Shown piece by piece: positions 8,056 through 15,307 of a stretch of 37,860 nt of DNA. Both the position numbers and the translations under genes were made by a program. The number at the start of each line of letters is the position of its first letter. Within the stretch, counting starts at the first letter, position 1. Location of the stretch: contig JADHQF010000002.1 in the NCBI GenBank assembly GCA_016778085.1, forward strand, positions 1 through 37,860. The letters are read 5' to 3'. Below the pieces are notes generated by a model. That model was not told the DNA's origin. It did not search any database and saw nothing but the letters and a program-made list of their open reading frames with translations. The stretch is from Luminiphilus sp. GTDB taxonomy: Bacteria > Pseudomonadota > Gammaproteobacteria > Pseudomonadales > Halieaceae.

Positions 8056-9608
8056 ACCTGACGCGTCTCATCCTGCCAGTACGGATCGCGCAGATCCCGT
8101 TTCAGGATCTTGCCGGTGGGGGCCTTGGGCAGGGCGTCGACGAAGTCGACCGACTTGGGCTTTTGATAGGAGGCCAGATGCTTGCTCGCCTCGGCAATGA
8201 TCTCTTCCTCGGTCGCAGTCTGCCCGGGTTTCAACACGACTACAGCCTTCACCGCCTCGCCCCAGGTGTCGTCGGGAACGCCAAACACGGCGGATTCCAA
8301 CACGGCAGGATGCTGGTGAATCGCTGCCTCGACCTGGGTGCTGTAAATGTTCTCGCCGCCGGAGATGATCATGTCCTTGGCGCGATCAACAATGAATACG
8401 TAGCCTTCTTCGTCCCAGGTGGCGATATCGCCAGTCCACATCCAATCCCCGCGTATGGTCTGTTCCGTGAGGTCCGGTCGGCGCCAGTACCCCAGCATGT
8501 TGGCTTCGGAGCGAACCGCGATCTCGCCCGCGGTCTGTCCATCTCTCGGTACGGGTTCGCCTTCAGGGTTAACGACACGGATCTCCGAAACAAAGCCCTC
8601 TCGGCCGCAGGAACCAAGCCGCTCGGGATGGTCACCGGTCACGGCGCGTTGGTGATCCTCCTGTGACAGGAAGGTCATCGTCATCCCCTCAGTCTGACCA
8701 TAGCCTTGAATCATAGTGCAGGGGAAAGCTTGCAGCGCAGCTTCCACTACCGAACGTGGCATGGGGCCGCCACCATATTGAAAGTTCCGCAGGCTGCTGA
8801 GGTCGTAGTCTTCAAACCCCTCGACCGCCATCATCCAGTTGATCATGGTGGTAATGCCCAGAAAGGCCGAAACGCGTTCTTGCTGGATCACGTCCAGTGC
8901 CAATTTGGCGTCAAAGTTGATCAATACCACAGGGCAGCCGTGGGCCATGTAGTTCATAGCGAGTGCGACTGGAATATGGAACATCTGTCCGGTGAGCATG
9001 TACACGTCGGTAGGTACGATCCGCTCTGCAATGGATTGATTCAGCATGCCCATATAGAGCGAGTGGTGAGAGTGCAGGGCGCCTTTGGACTCGCCTGTTG
9101 TGCCGCCGGTGTAGAGAATGAGCACAGGATCATCCCCCGTGACCCCGGTAGAGGCTGCGGGTTCCGCATCGCTCGACGCAGCGATCAGTTGCTCGTAGTC
9201 GCAGTTAGCGGCAGTGGTGAAAACCAGTGTTGCGGTGGTATTCGTGGCCTGGGCGAGACTACCTGTTAGCTCGGCATACTCCTCGGAGCCAATCAGAACG
9301 GCAGGCTCGCCGTCCTCAAGAATCCGCGCCATCTCGGGCTCACTCAGCCGCCAGTTGAGCGGCTGGGCAATCAGGCCGCAGCGCGCGCAGGCATAGAACA
9401 CTTCCATGTACTGGATGCAATTCTTGGAGAGGATGGCGACGCGATCACCCTTGTTGAGCTTGAGCTCATCGCAGAACGCGTTGGCGAGCCGGCGGACGCG
9501 CTCGTCGAGGGCGCCAAAGGTCATCCGCCGGTCATTGGGGATATCGATCAGTGCCTCGCGCTCAGGGTCGAGCAGCGCGGTTTTGGCAGGGATGCGACCC
9601 AGATTCAT
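8052..9608 (-). CDS. Acyl-CoA synthetase (AMP-forming, FadD-like)
   Basis: Activates a carboxylic acid to its CoA thioester using ATP. The 518-residue protein has the full ANL-family set: P-loop YTGGTTGESKG, the A5 motif GYGQTEG, MWTGDIATWDEEGYVFIVDRAKDMIISGGENIYSTQVE (A7-A8 hinge), and the catalytic C-terminal Lys in PKAPTGKILKRDLR. Length is normal for single-domain members. It is the second gene of the operon; its stop overlaps the next start by four bases. It presumably loads the substrate acid that the MaoC and Ltp2/DUF35 proteins then process. The chain or ring specificity cannot be read from the sequence. Confidence 0.93.
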   Translation of the reverse strand: MNLGRIPAKTALLDPEREALIDIPNDRRMTFGALDERVRRLANAFCDELKLNKGDRVAILSKNCIQYMEVFYACARCGLIAQPLNWRLSEPEMARILEDGEPAVLIGSEEYAELTGSLAQATNTTATLVFTTAANCDYEQLIAASSDAEPAASTGVTGDDPVLILYTGGTTGESKGALHSHHSLYMGMLNQSIAERIVPTDVYMLTGQMFHIPVALAMNYMAHGCPVVLINFDAKLALDVIQQERVSAFLGITTMINWMMAVEGFEDYDLSSLRNFQYGGGPMPRSVVEAALQAFPCTMIQGYGQTEGMTMTFLSQEDHQRAVTGDHPERLGSCGREGFVSEIRVVNPEGEPVPRDGQTAGEIAVRSEANMLGYWRRPDLTEQTIRGDWMWTGDIATWDEEGYVFIVDRAKDMIISGGENIYSTQVEAAIHQHPAVLESAVFGVPDDTWGEAVKAVVVLKPGQTATEEEIIAEASKHLASYQKPKSVDFVDALPKAPTGKILKRDLRDPYWQDETRQV

Positions 9609-9617
9609 GGCAGAGAT

Positions 9618-10031
9618 TCAGTAGGCGCTGTCGAGATCAATGTGACGTCGGGTGATTTTCCACTCGCCATCGATTTGCCCGACCTGATCGCGGTACACCC
9701 CGGTGGTCAACAGCTTGGTCTCGGCGTTCTCGGTCGCGAACAGAGTCAGGTATGAGGTGACCGCCAGCGACTCTCCGGAAGCATCGAACATCACGTTGGT
9801 GATGTCATGTCGACGCACATCGGTCTGACTCGCTTTGGCGCCTCGGTAGAGCTCCATGATGCTGTCACGACCCTCAAATGGCCCGACCATGTCGCCCCCG
9901 GCGATCTGCATGCTCATCACGGCATCGGGCGCAAAACTGGCGGCGAGGTCATCGAGCTGACCCTCGTCATAGTAATAGGCCATTCGGTTCAGTAGTTCAG
10001 AGATGGCAAAGCGCTCTTCGGCTGACGGCAT
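9618..10031 (-). CDS. SnoaL/NTF2-like protein, first gene of the catabolic operon
   Basis: 137 residues with the SnoaL_4/NTF2-like cone fold: SAEERFAISELLNRMAYYYDEGQLDDLAASFAPDAVM, then FEGRDSIMELYRG, DVRRHDITNVMFD and a final strand GEWKITRRHIDLD. Members include steroid-isomerase-like enzymes, cyclases and beta subunits of ring-hydroxylating dioxygenases. AGAGGA precedes the ATG. It is the promoter-proximal gene, nine bases before the acyl-CoA synthetase. It could act as an isomerase, dehydratase or lyase on the substrate, or as a distant partner of the Rieske alpha subunit; the sequence does not decide. Confidence 0.8.
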   Translation of the reverse strand: MPSAEERFAISELLNRMAYYYDEGQLDDLAASFAPDAVMSMQIAGGDMVGPFEGRDSIMELYRGAKASQTDVRRHDITNVMFDASGESLAVTSYLTLFATENAETKLLTTGVYRDQVGQIDGEWKITRRHIDLDSAY

Positions 10032-10089
10032 GGTAAGGGTCCTCTCGAGACAAAATCGTTATGGTTATGACTGCGCCCGGCGCACATTC

Positions 10090-10106
10090 ACTTGTTCCGA
10101 ACAAGT
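10090..10106. promoter_or_regulatory. 17-bp perfect inverted repeat, probable repressor operator
   Basis: ACTTGTTC-C-GAACAAGT is a perfect 8+1+8 inverted repeat, 59 bases upstream of the first gene of the minus-strand catabolic operon. Its size and position fit a dimeric regulator such as a TetR-family protein of lipid or aromatic catabolism. No TetR gene is in the window, so the regulator would act from elsewhere. That it is an operator is inferred. Confidence 0.6.
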
Positions 10107-10157
10107 CACCGCACTTTAGGCTATCAGGGTGGTACGGATCAACAGATGGAGCCGGGC

Positions 10158-10189
10158 CAGACGGGAGGGCCGGATAAATAGCCCGTCTG
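10158..10189. other. Stem-loop between two minus-strand genes
   Basis: Perfect 8-bp arms CAGACGGG and CCCGTCTG are separated by 16 bases. It lies in the 170-base gap after the stop of the M48 peptidase gene (minus strand) and could end or stabilise the lemA-peptidase transcript. No U-tract follows, so a rho-independent terminator call is weak. Confidence 0.4.
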
Positions 10190-10201
10190 ACAGCCTTGGT
10201 C

Positions 10202-12106
10202 TTAAATGTTGGTTGTGCTCAGTTTGATCCCGTGGGCCTCAAGCATGACGTCGGTTACGGGGCAATCCATCACCACCGCCATGGCTTTGACCAATGTGAT
10301 TTCCAGGTCACTGATTTCCCCGTCGTCAGCGGCGACCGCCGCCATGGCTTTCAACACTTGCACTTTTAATAGCGGGTAGCACTCAGCCAGCGTATCCACC
10401 GCCTTGCCAAATTCGGCAACGGACAACGACGGGGTTTCAGGCAGTGTCAGGGGCAGATGGAGCAGGTCTTGACCTCTCTCAAAAGCACGCACCGTGCTCT
10501 CTTCCGTCAGGTGAGCCAGCGTGCCCAGCGCGATGGCGAGCTCACTGGAGACCCCGCTCAGACTTTTATGTCGCGGTCGGGCAGGGCGGGTGTCTAGAAG
10601 TGCGGCGTCGAGGGTGTGGCGGACCATTTGAAACAGACACCACTCTGATAAAGCGGTCTTGCCGTCGGCACTGATCCAGCTCATCAGCAGTGTGCGAAAA
10701 GTCTGATACTGGGGTACTGAGATGCCCCGCAAAGTGGGGAGGCACAGTTCGAGCAGATGAAGCCGCTGCGCGGCAGAGCGTGCTCGCAGGGTTTTGCACC
10801 AACGCTGGGTGGTCTCGGCAAGGCCTTTGATCTCCACCTCGGATAGCGCACGCCACTGGGTCTCCTCGTGTCGGGGGTCCCACGCCATACCCAGTACCAA
10901 TGCCATCGCGCCCAGCGACTCCTTGGTCTCCTGGAGCAGTAAAGCGTCCTCATCCCGGTCATTGGCTGCGCCACTGGCATCTGGCTGAGCGCTACCTGCG
11001 ACAGCGAGCGCCGCACCAACAGCGGCTGCGGCAGCCAGATGCCCCGGGTCGTTCTCTGCTTCCTCCGCCGAGGCGGTTTGAGGGGCGGTCACAGTGATAA
11101 ATTGCCCGTCCCACTGCGGATCGATGCGTTCGATGCGTTCTTCAATTGGGGGATGGGTCGCGAAGGCGCTCCATAAACGATGCCTCACCTGACCGAAAAA
11201 CAGGTGGGACATCTCCTCAGCGCGCGCGGTCTCAACGAAGGTGCCTGCACTGTGGCCGCCGATGATTTTCAGTGCATCACCAATGCCTTCGGGATTGCGC
11301 GTGAATTGCACTGCCGAGGCATCGGCGAGGTATTCCTTCTGCTTGGAGATGGCTGACTTAATGAGCCCCGCCATCAAGCCTCCCAGCAGGCCAATAAGAT
11401 AGAGCCCCAGACCGATGGCTAATACCGCGCCGCGGCCATCATCTTTTTTACTACTGCGGTATCGACGACGGTGTGATGCGCTGTGCAGTAAAATACTGCC
11501 CACATCGCCTATAAAGGTAATGCCTCTGAGCATCGCAGCCAGGCGAATACTTAGCCGCATGTCACCGTTCAGGATATGGCTGAACTCGTGCCCGATGACC
11601 CCTTGAAGTTGGTCTCTGTTCAGTGAGGTCAGCGCACCTTGTGTCACCGCCACCACGGCATTGGCAGGGCTGGTGCCCGCCGCGAAAGCATTGATCCCCG
11701 CTTCCTCGTCCAATACAAACAGTGACGGCACGGGCATATTGGCCGCCAGCGCCATTTCCTGAACGATATTTGCTGCGCGTTGTTCCAAAGGATCGTCTGT
11801 GCCGGGTTGAACCAGTCTGCCGCCGAGGGCGGCCGCAACCTGCTTGCCGCCCCGGGCGAAGTTGATCCAGTTCACCAGCACTACCGCGCCGATGATCAAA
11901 GTGATCACCGCCCCCACAGCAATAAAGGACTGCCAGTCGAGCATGTCGTCCGACAGACTGGCATGACCACCCCCGGATTCGAAAACTACGAACCCGACGA
12001 GCAGCAAGTTGGTCATGGCGATCAGTACCAGCACCGCTATCCCAAAAAGTAGCGTCAGCAGGCGGGTGTTACGTCTGGCAATATCCTGTTCGCGGAAGAA
12101 ATCCAC
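10202..12106 (-). CDS. M48-family membrane metalloprotease with C-terminal extension
   Basis: 634-residue zinc protease. Two transmembrane segments (about 15-42 and 60-82) precede the catalytic HEFSH (about 173-177) in GVIGHEFSHILNGD. A further hydrophobic segment (GAVLAIGLGLYLIGLLGGLMAGLI) is followed by the third-ligand region KQKEYLADASAVQFTRNPEGI. HtpX-type proteases end near 290 residues; this one has about 300 more. The extension includes a helical end, AAVAADDGEISDLEITLVKAMAVVM, that resembles the acidic helical TerB fold. The gene follows lemA by 14 bases, an arrangement seen in many proteobacteria. The likely role is membrane-protein quality control; the extension's function is not established. 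Confidence 0.9.
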   Translation of the reverse strand: MDFFREQDIARRNTRLLTLLFGIAVLVLIAMTNLLLVGFVVFESGGGHASLSDDMLDWQSFIAVGAVITLIIGAVVLVNWINFARGGKQVAAALGGRLVQPGTDDPLEQRAANIVQEMALAANMPVPSLFVLDEEAGINAFAAGTSPANAVVAVTQGALTSLNRDQLQGVIGHEFSHILNGDMRLSIRLAAMLRGITFIGDVGSILLHSASHRRRYRSSKKDDGRGAVLAIGLGLYLIGLLGGLMAGLIKSAISKQKEYLADASAVQFTRNPEGIGDALKIIGGHSAGTFVETARAEEMSHLFFGQVRHRLWSAFATHPPIEERIERIDPQWDGQFITVTAPQTASAEEAENDPGHLAAAAAVGAALAVAGSAQPDASGAANDRDEDALLLQETKESLGAMALVLGMAWDPRHEETQWRALSEVEIKGLAETTQRWCKTLRARSAAQRLHLLELCLPTLRGISVPQYQTFRTLLMSWISADGKTALSEWCLFQMVRHTLDAALLDTRPARPRHKSLSGVSSELAIALGTLAHLTEESTVRAFERGQDLLHLPLTLPETPSLSVAEFGKAVDTLAECYPLLKVQVLKAMAAVAADDGEISDLEITLVKAMAVVMDCPVTDVMLEAHGIKLSTTNI

Positions 12107-12120
12107 GTGTCAGCGCTGAC

Positions 12121-12720
12121 TCAGGAAAAGCTGACGTTGGGTGCCGCTTGAATCTCGGCGCTGTCCTCGAACTCCAGTAGCTCAGCGTCTTCTCTGTGCC
12201 CAAACTGATTGGCGATCACAATATTCGGGAAGGACTGGCGGTAGGTGTTGTAGGACATCACCGCATCGTTGAAGCCCTGACGGGCGAACGCCACGCGATT
12301 TTCGGTTGATGTCAGCTCCTCGCTGAGTTGCTGCATGTTGGCGCTGGCCTTGAGGTCAGGGTAAGCCTCCATGACCACATTGAGTTTGCCCAACGCACCT
12401 GCGAGCGCGTTCTCGGCGCCTGCCAGGCTCTTAATGCCACTGGCAGTCACATCGCCGTCGCTCAGATTGCCGAGCGCCGAAGCGGCCTCGTTACGGGCAA
12501 GGATGACGGCTTCTAAGGTTTCCCTCTCGTGGCTCAGATACCCTTTGGCGGTCTCGACGAGATTGGGGATCAGGTCGTAGCGGCGTTTCAATTGGACTTC
12601 AATTTGAGCGAAGCCGTTTTTGTACCGATTCGACAACGAGACGAGTTGGTTGTAGATGGCGATCGCCCAAACGATGACAAGGACGATGACGCCCAGCGTG
12701 ATCCATGTGCTCGTTTCCAT
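12121..12720 (-). CDS. lemA: LemA family membrane protein
   Basis: 199 residues when started at the third in-frame ATG (12720), which has GGGAGG five bases upstream; the track start at 12741 would put that ribosome site inside the coding sequence. One N-terminal transmembrane segment (TWITLGVIVLVIVWAIAIYN) is followed by the LemA helical bundle with the hallmark stretches NRYKNGFAQIEVQLKRRYDLIPNLVETAKGY and AENALAGALGKLNVVMEAYPDLKA. LemA proteins are membrane-anchored helical bundles facing the periplasm and are often coupled to M48 proteases. Here the protease follows by 14 bases, so the two probably work together. Confidence 0.93.
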   Translation of the reverse strand: METSTWITLGVIVLVIVWAIAIYNQLVSLSNRYKNGFAQIEVQLKRRYDLIPNLVETAKGYLSHERETLEAVILARNEAASALGNLSDGDVTASGIKSLAGAENALAGALGKLNVVMEAYPDLKASANMQQLSEELTSTENRVAFARQGFNDAVMSYNTYRQSFPNIVIANQFGHREDAELLEFEDSAEIQAAPNVSFS

Positions 12721-12957
12721 ATTGCCTCCCATACTTGCCATTCCCTTGGCTTATTGGTCATTCCGTTCGGTCAAGATAACCCATGCTCGGGCTCACTTGC
12801 CCGACGCTCGCAGCGCAAGAGTAAGTCCGCCGAGTTTGAGCTTAGCATCCCGGTCCCTGAGAATTAAATTAGCGCAGTGGTTATCGGCAAAAGTCCCGAG
12901 GTTTTTGCGGCACCCAGAGTGCTAAAGTCTGCTTCTGAATCGGCGATTGGTGAAAGG

Positions 12958-14454
12958 ATGCACAAGAAGCGCTCGCTCGTTATCGGACTGTTTTGTCTCT
13001 TGCTCATGGCCTGCGGTGGCGGTGGCGGCAGTAGTAGCACGCCACCTCCTCCGCCTCCGATAGCGGACGGTGGCGACCCGGATGGTGATAGCACAGGTGA
13101 TACCGGGGAGTTAGATACCTGCGACGTGCCTTTACAAATCGATTTTGTCGAGGCGGTCACTGACAGCTGGTACCTCTGGTACGACGAGATGGCCGAGGTC
13201 GACAAGGCGGACTATGAGTCTGCTCAGGCGTATCTGGATGCGCGGCTGAGGCCTCTAATCGATGACGGGCGGGATCGCGGCTTTTCCTACATGACCACGA
13301 TCACTGAAGACGAGACCAATATCAGCTCGGGTGCCTATGTTGGGTTTGGTTTTCGCTCCAACTCAACATCCCGGGGGTTGTTCATTATCGATGTTTTCGA
13401 GAGCGGGCCCGCCTGGGCAGCGGGCGTCAGGCGCGGGATGGAGCTTGTGGCGGTCGATACGGGTGACGGATTCGAGACGCTCGCACAGCTGAGTGAACGC
13501 GAGGCAACCAGCGAGGAGATCTTTGGCCCCAGAGAGGTAGGTGCCGAGAGGGGCTTTCGCTTCAGCCTGAACGGTACACAGTTCGAGTTCTCTATTGCGA
13601 AGGACGAATTGGCGCCCCCCGCGCTGGCAGGTGAGCCCTTGCTGATCGAGCGCTCGGGCCTTGCGCCGGTCGGCTATTTGCACCTTCGGCAGTTTATTAA
13701 TGCGGCACTGACGCCAGAAGACGGCTTCTCCTCTCTCACAGATGCCACGACCTTGTTTAGAGAAGCGAGTGTGACGGATCTGATTATCGATCTGCGCTAT
13801 AACGGCGGTGGTTTGTTGAGTGTTTCGGACACCATGATGGACCTGCTGGCCGGCTTGACGGCAACCGGTGAACCCTCCTTCAAGATTCAGGTGAATGACC
13901 AGCACCCCGAATTCAACGAAGATCAGGATTACTGGGGCCTTTTTGACGAACTGCCAGATACGTTCTCTCCCATTCGAATCGCTTTCATTACCTCGCGCTC
14001 CACGGCCTCTGCCAGCGAGCTCGTCATCAATGGTCTCGACCCTCACATCGATGTGGTGATGGTGGGCGGCAATACCTTTGGCAAGCAGGTGGGGCAGGGT
14101 CGCTGGGACTTGCACGAGTTGGTGGAGGGTCTTGAGCGGGAAGATTGCGATGTGGCCTTGAGGCTCACTGCATTTGAGATTGTGAATGGGGACAACGAGG
14201 GCGGCTATCATCAGGTGGGCCTCGACGGCACCGGTCGTTTCACCCTTTGCGCCGCCGAGGACGATATTTCACATCCTTTTGGCGACCCGCAGGAGGCCTC
14301 GGTCGCGACAGCGCTTGATTGGTTCGGTACCGGCTCCTGCCCGTCCTCGGCCTCGGGCAGCAGGAATGGTTTGAAGCCTAATCAGCCCGTCGCGTTGCCA
14401 GCCTGGTTGGAAGCGGAATATATTCCCGTGCGTATCGACGCAAACCTGCGTTAG
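12958..14454 (+). CDS. S41-family C-terminal-processing-type peptidase, lipoprotein
   Basis: I start at ATG 12958 because MHKKRSLVIGLFCLLLMAC is a clean lipoprotein signal (lipobox LMAC, Cys19); the track start at 12877 would bury it. 498 residues. A Gly/Ser/Pro-rich linker follows the Cys, then an N-terminal helical region, a PDZ-like segment (GAYVGFGF...IIDVFESGPAWAAGVRRGMELVAV) and the S41 domain. The catalytic Ser is in SRSTASASELV and the Lys in GGNTFGKQVGQG. The enzyme should cleave proteins at the outer membrane. It is transcribed away from lemA and precedes the nitroreductase gene by 57 bases. Confidence 0.88.
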   Translation: MHKKRSLVIGLFCLLLMACGGGGGSSSTPPPPPPIADGGDPDGDSTGDTGELDTCDVPLQIDFVEAVTDSWYLWYDEMAEVDKADYESAQAYLDARLRPLIDDGRDRGFSYMTTITEDETNISSGAYVGFGFRSNSTSRGLFIIDVFESGPAWAAGVRRGMELVAVDTGDGFETLAQLSEREATSEEIFGPREVGAERGFRFSLNGTQFEFSIAKDELAPPALAGEPLLIERSGLAPVGYLHLRQFINAALTPEDGFSSLTDATTLFREASVTDLIIDLRYNGGGLLSVSDTMMDLLAGLTATGEPSFKIQVNDQHPEFNEDQDYWGLFDELPDTFSPIRIAFITSRSTASASELVINGLDPHIDVVMVGGNTFGKQVGQGRWDLHELVEGLEREDCDVALRLTAFEIVNGDNEGGYHQVGLDGTGRFTLCAAEDDISHPFGDPQEASVATALDWFGTGSCPSSASGSRNGLKPNQPVALPAWLEAEYIPVRIDANLR

Positions 14455-14511
14455 GTCGGGTTATCTACTCCCGGCTAGTCGGGACATTGAACCAGTGAGG
14501 TCAATATCACC

Positions 14512-15192
14512 ATGAATGACAGTGTGAGCTCCGGCGAGCTCTTTTTGAATATTGTGAGCAGTCGGCGATCGATGCGGGACTTTAAGCCCAATCCAGTGCC
14601 GAAAGACATCATCGAATCGGTCTTCGGGGGTGCCCAGCGCGCACCGAGTAACTGCAACACGCAGCCGTGGTTCGTACACGTGGTCACGGGTGAGACGCTG
14701 GAGCAGCTGAGGGCCGAGCTGCCCGCCAAGTTTGGGGCCGGCGAGATCGCGCTCGATTTTCCCTACGACGGTCAATACGAAGGGGTCTATAAAGACCGCC
14801 AGTTTGCGTCGGCGACGGCGCTCTACGATTCGCTGGGCATTGCGCGTGAGCAGAAGGCCGAGCGCAACGCCTGGTTCATGCGCAACTTCAGTTTTTTTGA
14901 CGCGCCTGCGGTGGCTTTCTTTACCTTGCCCACGGGCTTTGGTCTGCGCGAGGCCTGTGACCTTGGCATGTTCGCACAGACCGTGATGCTGGGGCTGACA
15001 GCGCATGGCTTGGGGTCCTGCCCCCAGACCGCGTTGGCTTTTCTCGCCAACGTGATTCGGCCTACCTTGGGGCTCGGTGACCACGAGCAGCTGATGTTTG
15101 GTATGAGCTTTGGTTACCCCACCGACGCGGCGGTGAATGAGGTGTGCACAGATCGGGCGGCGTTAGACGACGTAGTGACCTTCCACTCCTGA
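14512..15192 (+). CDS. Nitroreductase-family FMN oxidoreductase
   Basis: 226 residues with the FMN phosphate site SSRRSMRDFKPNPVP, the conserved APSNCNTQPWFVHVV segment and a C-terminal FGMSFGYPTD strand. Such flavoproteins reduce nitro compounds, quinones or activated double bonds with NAD(P)H. Length is normal. The stop codon TGA lies inside the first unit of the 17-bp tandem repeat array, so C-terminal evolution of this gene may be tied to that array. A weak ribosome site (GAGG) lies about 12 bases upstream. The substrate is unknown. Confidence 0.9.
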   Translation: MNDSVSSGELFLNIVSSRRSMRDFKPNPVPKDIIESVFGGAQRAPSNCNTQPWFVHVVTGETLEQLRAELPAKFGAGEIALDFPYDGQYEGVYKDRQFASATALYDSLGIAREQKAERNAWFMRNFSFFDAPAVAFFTLPTGFGLREACDLGMFAQTVMLGLTAHGLGSCPQTALAFLANVIRPTLGLGDHEQLMFGMSFGYPTDAAVNEVCTDRAALDDVVTFHS

Positions 15193-15307
15193 TGGCTCTC
15201 TCCAGCTGATGGCCCTCTCTAGCTGATGGCTCTCTCTAGCTGATGGCTCTCTCTAGCTGATGGCTCTCTCTGGCTGATGGCTCTCTCTGGCTGATGGCTC
15301 TCGTTAG
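15189..15307. repeat. Seven tandem 17-bp repeats (CTGATGGCTCTCTCTAG)
   Basis: Seven contiguous 17-bp units fill the gap between two convergent genes. Units 3 and 4 are identical, unit 1 has TCCAG, unit 2 GCCC, units 5 and 6 end in TGG, and unit 7 reads CTCGTTAG. The first unit contains the TGA of the nitroreductase gene and the last the stop (TAA on the minus strand) of the ribB-like gene. Because 17 is not a multiple of 3, the array puts stop codons in every forward frame. It looks like a VNTR-type minisatellite. No U-tract or stem is visible. Confidence 0.95.

Noticed and set aside
13363-14211. Long minus-strand ORF of 282 residues
   Set aside because: Lies entirely inside the S41 protease gene in another frame and reads as a typical shadow ORF; the plus frame has the catalytic motifs.
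14461-15084. 207-residue minus-strand ORF
   Set aside because: Shadow of the nitroreductase gene, which has clear FMN motifs on the plus strand.
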